From contig JARKVD010000028.1 of assembly GCA_029851835.1 (NCBI GenBank), positions 47,876 to 111,875 on the forward strand: DNA of 64,000 nt, read 5' to 3'. The DNA is from Clostridium sp. Lineage in GTDB: Bacteria > Bacillota > Clostridia > Clostridiales > Clostridiaceae. Made by a program: the position numbers and the translations under genes. Below are positions 17,626 through 25,772 of the stretch, in pieces (position 1 is the stretch's first letter; each line of letters opens with the position of its first letter). Under the pieces are notes generated by a model that saw only the letters and a list, made by a program, of their open reading frames with translations, did no database searches and was not told the DNA's origin.

Positions 17626-18555
17626 ATGTTAAAATTTACGGTTAAAAGGTTTGGCTACATGCTATTGACGCTATTTATAGCTTCATCAATAACATTCTTT
17701 CTTATCCATCTTGCACCGGGAGATCCGCTTGCAGCACTGGGGAGAAAACTTCCAGAGCAAATTAGAGAAAACTATTATGAAAAGTATGGTTTAAATAAGC
17801 CGCTTATTACACAATATGGATATTTTATTAACAATGCGTTGCATGGGGACCTTGGGGAATCAATGATGTTTCCAGGCAGAAGTGTTACAGAAACAATAGT
17901 GAAGAGTGCCCCTATTTCAGCAAGAATTGGCGGACAAGCTCTTGTAATTGGGGTAACTACAGGTGTGTTAATGGGAATATTGGCTGCATTCCAAAGGGGA
18001 AAATGGCCTGATTATCTAGTAATGTTTATTGCTATATTAGGAATATCTGTACCTAGTTTCGTAGTAGCATCCTTATTGCAGTGGTTATTAACAGTTGAAT
18101 TTCAAGTTTTACCAACAACGGGTTGGGGAGAGTTTAAACATACAATATTACCGACAATAGCATTGAGCTTTAGTTCTATAGCTACCTATGCGAGATACAT
18201 GAGGGCTAACTGTCTAGATGTTATTGGTCAGGATTATATATTAACAGCTAAAGCTAAAGGAGTTTCAAAATTTAGCTTAGTATTTAAGCATGTTATAAGA
18301 AATGCTATCTTACCAGCGATTACAATTTTAGGACCTCAAATCGCAGGTATATTTACAGGTTCCTTTGTAATTGAAAGTATATTCTCAATACCGGGACTTG
18401 GTCAGTATTTTGTTGGGGCTGTTTCAAATAGAGATTATAGCATGGTAATGGGTCAGGCTGTATTTGTATCTGCACTATTTATAATTGCATTATTCTTTGT
18501 TGATATAATCTACGGATTAGTTGACCCAAGAATAAGAGTATCAAATGAGGGATAA
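17626..18555 (+). CDS. oppB: Oligopeptide/dipeptide ABC transporter permease (OppB/DppB)
   Basis: A 309-residue inner-membrane permease with six helices. The first helix, ending in FFLIHLAPGDPLAALG, and the YEKYGLNKPLITQYGYF loop are diagnostic of OppB/DppB. The coupling loop DYILTAKAKGVSKFSLVFKH with NAILPAI contacts the ATPases. I place the start at the second ATG of GGGGGGATGACGATG, giving a five-base gap from the ribosome binding site; the ATG six bases earlier is possible. It opens the oppB-C-D-F operon and oppA follows 0.5 kb downstream. Confidence 0.93.
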   Translation: MLKFTVKRFGYMLLTLFIASSITFFLIHLAPGDPLAALGRKLPEQIRENYYEKYGLNKPLITQYGYFINNALHGDLGESMMFPGRSVTETIVKSAPISARIGGQALVIGVTTGVLMGILAAFQRGKWPDYLVMFIAILGISVPSFVVASLLQWLLTVEFQVLPTTGWGEFKHTILPTIALSFSSIATYARYMRANCLDVIGQDYILTAKAKGVSKFSLVFKHVIRNAILPAITILGPQIAGIFTGSFVIESIFSIPGLGQYFVGAVSNRDYSMVMGQAVFVSALFIIALFFVDIIYGLVDPRIRVSNEG

Positions 18556-18569
18556 GGGAGGTTTTAGGT

Positions 18570-19490
18570 ATGGCAGAATTATCAAAAGAAAAGTTTAAGA
18601 TTATTGGCTGTGATAACATAGATGCGGAGGGTATACTTAGACCTAGTATGACATACTGGCAGGATGCATGGAGAAGACTTAGAAAAAATAAAGTTGCTAT
18701 GTTTTCTATGATATTGTTAATACTAATTGCTCTTATGACTTTGATAGGACCAATGATTGCTAACTTTGAATATGAAGTAATGAATAAGGGAATGGAGAAT
18801 TTAAGTCCTAACTCAACCTTCTGGTTCGGAACAGATAACCTGGGAAGAGATTTGTTTGCAAGAGTATGGGTTGGAGGACAAGTTTCCATTAAGATTGGTC
18901 TGATTGGAGCTGTTATTGATACTGTTGTGGGAGTTCTATATGGTGGAGTTTCGGGTTATGCAGGTGGATTGATTGATGATATCATGATGAGAATAGTAGA
19001 GATATTAGCTAGTATTCCTTATCTTATAATAGTTATATTAATTAGAGTTATATTAAAAGACGGTGGAATTACACCACTGGTTTTAGCTATGACTATAACA
19101 GGATGGACTTATATGGCCAGACTTATAAGGGGACAAGTGCTACAAATTAAGGAGCAGGAGTACATTCTCGCAGCTAAAGCTTTAGGAGCTAATTCGTCAA
19201 GAATTATAGCTAGACATTTACTTCCAAATACATTAGGGGTTATGATAGTTGCAATTACATTTGATATACCGGGATTTATATTTGGTGAAGCTTTCCTAAG
19301 TTTCTTAGGACTTGGAGTACAGTCACCAATGACAAGTTGGGGTGCTCTTGCTCAAGTAGGACAACAAAAAATGATGTTCTATCCATATCAATTAATTTTC
19401 CCTGCTTTAGCCATATCAATAACTATGCTGGCATTCCAATTGCTAGGTGATGGTTTGAGAGACGCCTTAGATCCAAAATTACGTCAATAG
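18570..19490 (+). CDS. oppC: Oligopeptide/dipeptide ABC transporter permease (OppC/DppC)
   Basis: A 306-residue partner permease. The N-terminal cytoplasmic segment with YWQDAWRRLRKNKVAMFS precedes the first helix, as is typical for OppC. HWFGTDNLGRDLFAR appears as FWFGTDNLGRDLFARVW near residue 87. The coupling loop EYILAAKALGANSSRIIARH and the C-terminal LLGDGLRDALDPKLRQ are both hallmarks. GGGAGG lies upstream of the ATG. Gaps of 14 and 12 bases to the neighbouring genes indicate one transcript. Confidence 0.94.
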   Translation: MAELSKEKFKIIGCDNIDAEGILRPSMTYWQDAWRRLRKNKVAMFSMILLILIALMTLIGPMIANFEYEVMNKGMENLSPNSTFWFGTDNLGRDLFARVWVGGQVSIKIGLIGAVIDTVVGVLYGGVSGYAGGLIDDIMMRIVEILASIPYLIIVILIRVILKDGGITPLVLAMTITGWTYMARLIRGQVLQIKEQEYILAAKALGANSSRIIARHLLPNTLGVMIVAITFDIPGFIFGEAFLSFLGLGVQSPMTSWGALAQVGQQKMMFYPYQLIFPALAISITMLAFQLLGDGLRDALDPKLRQ

Positions 19491-19502
19491 GGGGGGAGAC
19501 AA

Positions 19503-20525
19503 ATGGAAAGAATTTTAGAGGTAAAAAATTTACAGGTTTCATTTCATACCTATGCTGGGGAAGTAAAAGCAGTTAGAGGTGTTGATTTTGAGCTAAATAA
19601 AGGTGAGACTTTAGCTATAGTTGGAGAGTCTGGATGTGGAAAGACAGTAACTTCAAAAGCAATAATGAGGTTATTGCCAGAGCCAATGCCTGCAGAAATA
19701 AAAAAAGGTTCAGAAATTATCTTTGACGGTGCAAATATATTGGATATGAATGAAAAGGAGTTAAGGAGCCTTAGGGGTGCAGAGATATCAATGATATTCC
19801 AAGACCCGATGACTTCTTTAAACCCAACTATGACCGTTGGAAAACAGATTGCAGAGAGCTTAATTATACACAGAGGGATGACTAAAACAGAAGCTATGCA
19901 GGAAGCAATAAAAATGTTAGATCTTGTTAACATTCCAAATGCAGACAAAAGAGCTAACCAGTATCCCCATGAATTTTCAGGTGGTATGAGACAGAGAGCT
20001 ATGATAGCTATAGCTTTAGCTTGTAATCCTAAGGTACTTATAGCTGATGAGCCAACAACAGCACTTGATGTTACTATACAAGCCCAAATTATGGATCTTA
20101 TTGGAAATCTTCAAAAGAAACTTGGAACTGCAGTTATACTTATAACTCACGACTTGGGAGTGGTAGCAGATACTGCTGACAGACTTCAAGTAATGTATGC
20201 TGGGCAGGTTGTGGAAAGAGGAAGTGTAAGAGATATATTCTCAAGCCCTCAACACCCATATACTTGGGCATTGCTTCAATCTGTTCCAAGACTTGAAACA
20301 AAAAATAAAGATACATTATATTCATTAAATGGAACACCTCCAGATTTAATTAAACCGCCAGTAGGATGTCCGTTTGCAGCAAGATGTGAGTACTGTATGG
20401 GAATTTGTTTAGAGGAAATGCCAGAGGTTACTGAGGTTAGTGAAGAACATTCAGTATCATGTTGGTTAAAACACCCTATGGCGCCTAAGATAGAAATTCC
20501 TGCAGTATTAAGAAGGGGTGAATAA
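19503..20525 (+). CDS. oppD: Oligopeptide ABC transporter ATP-binding protein (OppD)
   Basis: A 340-residue ATPase. Walker A GESGCGKT starts at residue 41, followed by the Q-loop MIFQDPMTSLNPTM, signature FSGGMRQRAMIAIAL, Walker B LIADEPTTALDVT and switch ITHDLGVVAD. The C-terminal extension has the Cys cluster of oligopeptide/dipeptide ATPases (PVGCPFAARCEYCMGIC and later C), which binds a [4Fe-4S] cluster in some family members. It is preceded by GGGGGGAG and overlaps the ribosome binding site of oppF. Confidence 0.95.
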   Translation: MERILEVKNLQVSFHTYAGEVKAVRGVDFELNKGETLAIVGESGCGKTVTSKAIMRLLPEPMPAEIKKGSEIIFDGANILDMNEKELRSLRGAEISMIFQDPMTSLNPTMTVGKQIAESLIIHRGMTKTEAMQEAIKMLDLVNIPNADKRANQYPHEFSGGMRQRAMIAIALACNPKVLIADEPTTALDVTIQAQIMDLIGNLQKKLGTAVILITHDLGVVADTADRLQVMYAGQVVERGSVRDIFSSPQHPYTWALLQSVPRLETKNKDTLYSLNGTPPDLIKPPVGCPFAARCEYCMGICLEEMPEVTEVSEEHSVSCWLKHPMAPKIEIPAVLRRGE

Positions 20526-20526
20526 G

Positions 20527-21495
20527 ATGGCTATTGAAAAGAAAAAAGAAGTTTTAATAGAAGTTAAAAACCTTAAGAAGTATTTCCAGGTTGGATCTAA
20601 AGCTACTTTAAAGGCTGTGGATGATGTTAGTTTCAATATATATAAAGGTGAAACCTTAGGTTTAGTAGGAGAGTCGGGTTGTGGAAAAACAACCTGTGGA
20701 AGAACTGTAATGGGACTTTACGATGCAACAGGCGGTGAAATTCTTTTTAATGGAGAAGATATTAGTAAATACAATAAAAAGGAAAAGAGAGAGTTTACTA
20801 GGAAAGCTCAAATTATTCTTCAAGACCCTTATGCATCTTTAAATCCAAGAATGACTGTAGGAGATATTATTGGAGAAGGTATTGATATTCACAACATATT
20901 AAAGGGTGAAGCAAGACAGTCGAGAATTTACGAGCTCTTAGAATTAGTAGGATTAAATAAAGAGCATGCATCAAGATTCCCACATGAGTTCTCAGGAGGA
21001 CAGAGACAAAGAATAGGTATAGCTAGAGCTCTCGCTATAGAGCCAGAATTCATAGTTTGTGACGAACCTATTTCAGCCCTTGATGTGTCTATACAAGCTC
21101 AAGTTGTTAACCTTCTTATAAAACTTCAAAATGAGTTGGGATTAACTTATTTATTTATAGCTCATGACTTATCAATGGTTAAGCATATTTCTGACAGAGT
21201 TGGAGTTATGTATCTTGGTACTATGGTTGAACTTACAAAAAGTAAGGAATTATATGATAACCCATTACATCCATATACTAAAGCCCTTTTGTCTGCAATT
21301 CCAGTGCCAGATCCTGATGCTAAGGGACGTAGTGAGAGAATTCCACTAGAGGGGGAAGTTCCAAGTCCGATAAATCCGAAGCCAGGTTGTAGATTTGCAT
21401 CTAGATGTAGATTTGTAAAGGATGTTTGTACTAAGGAAACTCCGATATTAAGAGAAATTGAACCGGAACACTTTGTTGCGTGTCATATTGTTTAG
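20527..21495 (+). CDS. oppF: Oligopeptide ABC transporter ATP-binding protein (OppF)
   Basis: A 322-residue ATPase that pairs with OppD. Walker A GESGCGKTTCG, then ILQDPYASLNPRMTVGDII, signature FSGGQRQRIGIARAL, Walker B FIVCDEPISALDVS and IAHDLSMVKHIS. The C-terminal region has PKPGCRFASRCRFVKDVC, the Cys cluster typical of the group. The start is the ATG at 20527. An in-frame GTG nine bases upstream lies within the end of oppD and its AGGGGTG serves as the ribosome binding site. A terminator follows. Confidence 0.95.
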   Translation: MAIEKKKEVLIEVKNLKKYFQVGSKATLKAVDDVSFNIYKGETLGLVGESGCGKTTCGRTVMGLYDATGGEILFNGEDISKYNKKEKREFTRKAQIILQDPYASLNPRMTVGDIIGEGIDIHNILKGEARQSRIYELLELVGLNKEHASRFPHEFSGGQRQRIGIARALAIEPEFIVCDEPISALDVSIQAQVVNLLIKLQNELGLTYLFIAHDLSMVKHISDRVGVMYLGTMVELTKSKELYDNPLHPYTKALLSAIPVPDPDAKGRSERIPLEGEVPSPINPKPGCRFASRCRFVKDVCTKETPILREIEPEHFVACHIV

Positions 21496-21508
21496 GAATT
21501 TAAGTTGG

Positions 21509-21540
21509 AAAGAGTGGAGCTTAAAACCTCTGCTCTTTTA
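21509..21540 (+). terminator. Terminator after oppF
   Basis: AAAGAG-TGGAG pairs with CTCTGCTCTTT, followed by TATATAA. A moderate stem that separates oppBCDF from oppA. Confidence 0.6.
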
Positions 21541-22021
21541 TATAAATAGTATGGATTTTATACAAGAATAATATATAGAATAATCTGTAAATTGATTAAT
21601 TTGTATTTATATATTTCGCTATGTAAGATGAAAATGTAAGAGTTGTTGAGGAGTGAAATTATAAATAAGTTTAAAGAGGGTTTGGTAGAAAATAATAAAA
21701 AATTCGTTATGCAAATATCGACATTTGAAAAATATAAAACTGTATTGATGTAAAATTAGGGCGGATTCTGTAATAGCTGTATTTGTAAAAAAATATGCGG
21801 TAAGGTAATTTAGTTAAATTTATAATTACAATAAAAAGGTAGTAATAAAATTATAAAAAATCTTAAGATTAATGTTGTCATAAATGTTAAAATAAGATAA
21901 AATGTCATAGAGACAAAACATTTAAAAAATTCAGAAAAATGATATTGCATTGATGACAACCTTAATATATAATTAATTTAACATATTTATTCTATTACAT
22001 TACAAAAAGGGGGAAGGTTAA
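21541..22021 (+). promoter_or_regulatory. oppA: oppA control region with two tandem promoters
   Basis: There is no gene in this 480-base AT-rich gap. Two promoter matches lie near its end: TTGTCA-17-TAAAAT at 21875-21903 and TTGCAT-17-TATAAT at 21945-21973. The second gives a leader of about 40 bases ending in AAAGGGGGAAGG. Separate promoters would let the binding protein be made in excess over the membrane parts. Confidence 0.6.
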
Positions 22022-23746
22022 ATGAAAAGCAAAAAAGTCTTAGCATCACTTTTGGCTGCAACAATGTTAGCTTCGGTTGCATTAGTTGGCTGTGGCAGTG
22101 GTAAAGACGATTCAAATGGCAATGGTGAACCAACTACTGATAATGGAGGAGCTACTGGTGAAGAAACTACTGGTGGTAAGGATGCGGAGCAATACTTAAA
22201 TCTTATACTAGCACAAGAGCCAAAATCAATTGACCCATCAAAATCAACAGACTTATATTCATCTCAAATTTTGGCCAACACACAAGAAGCATTAACTAGA
22301 ATTATTCAAGACGAAAATGGTAAGGATAAAATTATACCTGGAATGGCAGAAACCTGGGAGCCATCAGAGGATGGATTAACTTGGACATTTAATTTAAGAG
22401 ATGCTAAGTGGAGTGATGGGGAACCTATAACTGCAGAGCAGTTCGAGTATGGAATTAAAAGAACCTTAAATAAAGAGACTGCATCTAGCTATGCTTTCCT
22501 ATTATTCCCTATAAAAAATGCGGCTGCTTACAATGCTGAAAAAGTTGGAGAAGAAGAAGTTGGAGTTAAGGCTATAGATGAAAAAACCTTAGAATTTACA
22601 TTAGAAGCACCATGTCCATACTTCTTAGATTTAACTTACTTTAAAGTTATGGAGCCACAAAGAAAAGACCTAATAGAAAAACATGGCGAAAAATTTGGTA
22701 GTGAAGCAGATACTATGGCATTCAGTGGACCATTTGTTATGACTGAATGGGTACACAACAATAAAGTAGTATTAAATAAAAATGAAAATTATTGGGATGC
22801 TGAAAATGTATCATTAGAGACTGTTAATATGAAAATAATTTTAGAAAAAACAGCAGCAATGCAAGAGTTATCTAATGGCTCATTAGATATGGCGGGAGTT
22901 TCTGATCCAGAGTGGATACAGAAATTTGATGATACTGGAGATTTTGACGTTAAAAAAGGATTTGACGGAGGTACAACATATACCTTCTTTAACCAACAAG
23001 ATGAGTTATTTAGTAATGAAAAAGTAAGAAAAGCATTTATAATTGCTGCAGATAGAGACGGTAGAGTTAAAGTATTAAGAAAAGGCTTAGCACAATCTGC
23101 ATTAGCATGGTGTCCTCCAGAAGTACAAATAGGCGGAGAAGATTATAGAGATAAAGTTAATTATTTACCAGTACAAGACTTAATTGATGAAAATCAAGAT
23201 CCAAAAGCTTTATTAATTGAAGGAATGAAGGAATTAGGCTTAGGGGATGATCCATCAACTATAACTGTTAATTACCTAAGTTCAGGAACAGACTCAGTAT
23301 CAAAAGAATATGCAGAATATGATCAGCAAATGTATGAAGAAGCTTTAGGAATAAACATGGAAATAGAATATGTTGAATGGGCAGTTTTCCAAAAAAGAAC
23401 TGATGAGATGGATTATCAGTTTGCATCAATGGGCTGGACTGGAGACTACAATGACCCTAACACATTCTTTGATATGTGGGTAACTGGTGCAGATATGGTA
23501 CCTACTGGCTGGTCAAATCCTAAGTATGATGAATTAATTGCTAAGACTACACAAACTACAGATCCAGATGAGAGAGCAGAGTTATTTAAAGAAGCAGAAA
23601 AAATATTAATTTATGAAGATGGAGTTATAAGTCCAGATGCTTGGAGATTTAAAAATACCTATGTAAGAAAGTACGTTAAGAATTACAGTGCTCCGTTATT
23701 TGGAACAATTGATTTAAAATACACTTACACAGAGGGTAGAGAATAA
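22022..23746 (+). CDS. oppA: Oligopeptide-binding lipoprotein (OppA)
   Basis: A 574-residue class-II (SBP_bac_5) extracellular solute-binding protein. The signal peptide ends in the lipobox LVGC with lipidated Cys24, followed by a Gly/Thr/Asp-rich linker to about residue 55. The mature fold has AQEPKSIDPSKSTDLYSSQI, then GMAETWEPSEDGLTWTFNLR and WSDGEPITAEQFEYGIKR, all classical for OppA. FASMGWTGDYNDPNTFFDMW is a ligand-contact strand. It binds peptides outside the cell and delivers them to OppBCDF. It has its own promoters and terminator. Confidence 0.95.
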   Translation: MKSKKVLASLLAATMLASVALVGCGSGKDDSNGNGEPTTDNGGATGEETTGGKDAEQYLNLILAQEPKSIDPSKSTDLYSSQILANTQEALTRIIQDENGKDKIIPGMAETWEPSEDGLTWTFNLRDAKWSDGEPITAEQFEYGIKRTLNKETASSYAFLLFPIKNAAAYNAEKVGEEEVGVKAIDEKTLEFTLEAPCPYFLDLTYFKVMEPQRKDLIEKHGEKFGSEADTMAFSGPFVMTEWVHNNKVVLNKNENYWDAENVSLETVNMKIILEKTAAMQELSNGSLDMAGVSDPEWIQKFDDTGDFDVKKGFDGGTTYTFFNQQDELFSNEKVRKAFIIAADRDGRVKVLRKGLAQSALAWCPPEVQIGGEDYRDKVNYLPVQDLIDENQDPKALLIEGMKELGLGDDPSTITVNYLSSGTDSVSKEYAEYDQQMYEEALGINMEIEYVEWAVFQKRTDEMDYQFASMGWTGDYNDPNTFFDMWVTGADMVPTGWSNPKYDELIAKTTQTTDPDERAELFKEAEKILIYEDGVISPDAWRFKNTYVRKYVKNYSAPLFGTIDLKYTYTEGRE

Positions 23747-23765
23747 ATAAAGTATTATTTAAAGA

Positions 23766-23800
23766 AAAAGAGGCAGATTCGTAAGAGTCTGCCTCTTTTT
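23766..23800 (+). terminator. Terminator of oppA
   Basis: AAAGAGGCAGA and TCTGCCTCTTT form a strong GC-containing stem, followed by TTTGTATTTT. Confidence 0.9.
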
Positions 23801-24097
23801 GTATTTTCTAAAAATAATTTTTATAAAAAATTATATATTTTTAAATTAAGATTATAAAGATATATAATTAATATTATATATCTATGAATTCTATAACTAT
23901 CAACACTAATGTCACAGGGATTTCAAGGGCATAGAAAGAGAAAAAATATTCAATAAAAGATTCTGAATAAAATGGGTGAAAGCCACAATTTATCTATTAA
24001 TAAAATAAAATGGAATTTAAAGAAGTTATCTACCAATAAAAAATCATGATTTTTATGTTATAACTAAAGGGCAAGAAAACTTAAGGAGCGTGATGGA
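23801..24097 (+). other. Gene-free AT-rich region upstream of the CAP protein
   Basis: No reading frame of note. A stretch at about 23914-24045 has the short potential stem TATTCA/TGAATA and the motif GGGTGAAAGCCACAA, which is suggestive of structured RNA but matches no riboswitch I know. Confidence 0.4.
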
Positions 24098-25015
24098 ATG
24101 AAAAAGAAACTTATTACCTTAATTCTATGTGGAGTAATAGGGGGGACATCTATAGCTGGTGTGTCTATATATAAGATGTCACAAGAGTCAAATGAAACAC
24201 AAACCTTGGTGAATGCTCATGAAAAAGAGGAAGTAGATACCAAATCTAATAACAATGCAGAAGATATTTACAAGGAATCAGATGTAGAAAATGACAATTC
24301 TAAGGATAATGATTTAAAAACCGAAAGTGGACAAGCCACTGAAAATAGCCAGAGTGATGCTAAAGCTAATAATCCTGTAGAAACAATGAGGGAAAGCAGT
24401 GTTAATAATGGACAAGGTGTCATGAAGAGGACTGAACAATTTAAGGATAGTAGTGTTTCAAATGAAGTAAAAGATAGTACTATAAATAGTGACTCTAATA
24501 ATGATTTTAATAATGGTTCTAATAATGATCATAATAGTGAGAATAATGGTGAAAGTCAAAATGAAGGAAATTCTAATGAAATAATAACACCACCATCACA
24601 AGAAACAGGTAGCTTTTATGATCAAATAGAACAATTGATATTTAACAAGGTTAATGAAGAGCGAGCTAAAGAAGGTGTACAAGCATTAACCTATAATCCA
24701 ACAATGGAAACTTATGCAAGAGTAAAATCAAAGGATATGGGAGTAAGAAATTATTTTGACCATGTGGATCCAGATGGTGAAATGATAACTGCCCAAATGG
24801 CGAGGGATGGAGTTTCATATAATGCTTGGGGTGAAAATATTGCCTATATTAGTGGAGTAACTGACCCAGTGGCTTTAGCTAATCAATTCATGACAAATTG
24901 GATGAACTCTCCAGGCCATAGAGCCAATATATTATCCACTAACTTTACTAGTATTGGCATAGGTGTATATAAATCTGGAAATAAATATTATGCAACACAA
25001 GAGTTTTATAAGTAA
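24098..25015 (+). CDS. Exported CAP-domain (SCP/PR1-like) surface protein
   Basis: A 305-residue protein with an N-terminal hydrophobic segment (residues 4-24) but no lipobox, so it is either secreted or held by an uncleaved signal anchor. Residues 30-180 are a low-complexity linker of Asn, Ser, Asp and Glu, well suited to spanning the cell wall. The CAP domain occupies about 185-305, with FNKVNEERAKEGVQALTYN, YFDHVDPDGE, AWGENIAYISG and WMNSPGHRANILSTNFTSIG holding the two conserved His and Glu residues. In Bacillus and Clostridium such proteins are spore or cell-surface proteins of uncertain activity. The ribosome binding site is AAGGAGCG. A tandem repeat block starts directly after the stop codon. 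Confidence 0.88.
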   Translation: MKKKLITLILCGVIGGTSIAGVSIYKMSQESNETQTLVNAHEKEEVDTKSNNNAEDIYKESDVENDNSKDNDLKTESGQATENSQSDAKANNPVETMRESSVNNGQGVMKRTEQFKDSSVSNEVKDSTINSDSNNDFNNGSNNDHNSENNGESQNEGNSNEIITPPSQETGSFYDQIEQLIFNKVNEERAKEGVQALTYNPTMETYARVKSKDMGVRNYFDHVDPDGEMITAQMARDGVSYNAWGENIAYISGVTDPVALANQFMTNWMNSPGHRANILSTNFTSIGIGVYKSGNKYYATQEFYK

Positions 25016-25206
25016 GCCTCCAAATCTATGATTTGGTTAAGGCGAACTTACTCCACCGAACGAATGTGAGGCGGAGTTTCATGTTTAAGCCTCCAAATCT
25101 ATGATTTGGTTAAGGCGAACTTAAGTGAGAGCCTAAATCTTTGATTTAGTCCCTCGAACTTACTCTTTGAGCACTCCACCGAAGGAATGTGAGGCGGAGT
25201 TTCCTA
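25016..25206 (+). repeat. Tandem block of dispersed repeat family 1
   Basis: Two near-identical units beginning GCCTCCAAATCTATGATTTGG and GGCGAACTTA, plus a third, more diverged unit with CCTAAATCTTTGATTTAG. Each block ends in an ACTCCACCG...CGGAGTTTC hairpin. It begins one base after the CAP gene. Confidence 0.85.
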
Positions 25207-25208
25207 TA

Positions 25209-25249
25209 AAAATAGCTCAATCTTAACTTTCAGATTGAGCTATTTTTTC
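25209..25249. terminator. Bidirectional terminator after the CAP gene and the 39-residue ORF
   Basis: AAATAGCTCAATC and GATTGAGCTATTT form the stem, with A runs on the left and T runs on the right. The stop codon of the small minus-strand gene lies within it. Confidence 0.85.
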
Positions 25250-25359
25250 TTTTTTCTAATATCAGCTTGAAATTTTAAGAGTTCTATTGCTATATAACCT
25301 AAAAATAAGAAGAGAAAAAAAGGTTCCAATGATTTAAGAAGATAAGTAAAGCCAATCAT
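25240..25359 (-). CDS. Small membrane protein, 39 residues
   Basis: An open frame of 39 codons not long enough to be picked up by usual length cut-offs. The translation starts MIGFTYLLKSLEPFFLFL, runs through FLGYIAIELLKF and ends in a Lys-rich tail. This is one membrane helix (residues about 13-28) with a positive cytoplasmic C-terminus. AAAGGGATG lies six bases before the ATG, and the stop codon is immediately followed by a good terminator on this strand. The function is unknown; a toxin-like or regulatory peptide are options, but nothing in the sequence decides. Confidence 0.5.
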   Translation of the reverse strand: MIGFTYLLKSLEPFFLFLFLGYIAIELLKFQADIRKKKK

Positions 25360-25772
25360 GGTATCATCCCTTTATTGAAATTCTTAATATAAATGTATTC
25401 ATATTCTAAGGATAATATACAATTCTTTGAAAATAGTATTAAGGTTGAGAAAAGTTATCTTAGAGACGAAAATTTATAAGAAAAAGCAATTGTGAAATAA
25501 TTTTTTTATAACTAAAAGTTTCAATAAACTGAATATTGTGTATAATTTTTTACATAAAAATTCTAGGTAAAATGCTATAATTTAAACATACAATTAAATG
25601 AACAGGGTGCCCTAAGAATTTTCCATAGACAGTATATCTTTTCATAAATATATGAATATAAGACCACGGAATTATACTGTGAAAAAGTGGCTATATCATA
25701 GAGTTTGACTGAAATTTATTATTAGAAATTATGTAAAAGAGAAGTAAAACTTGATAAAGAAGGGGTGTATGT
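25360..25772 (+). promoter_or_regulatory. Promoter and possible structured leader of the permease gene
   Basis: An extended -10 TGCTATAAT at 25573-25581 predicts a start near 25588 and a leader of about 185 nt. The leader can form a stem between ACAGTATA (25629-25636) and TATACTGT (25673-25680) that encloses a smaller TCATA/TATGA hairpin. No known riboswitch or T-box consensus was recognised. Nothing else is seen in this gap. Confidence 0.45.

Noticed and set aside
23914..24045. GGGTGAAAGCCACAA region considered as a c-di-GMP or cobalamin-type riboswitch
   Set aside because: Conserved core elements are missing and no complete fold could be drawn.
25016..25206. CRISPR-like array
   Set aside because: The units are not separated by unique spacers of equal length and have matching copies elsewhere as single elements.
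25588..25772. T-box leader before the amino acid permease
   Set aside because: No AGGGTGGNACC antiterminator core and no stem I motifs, only a short AGGGTGCCCT.
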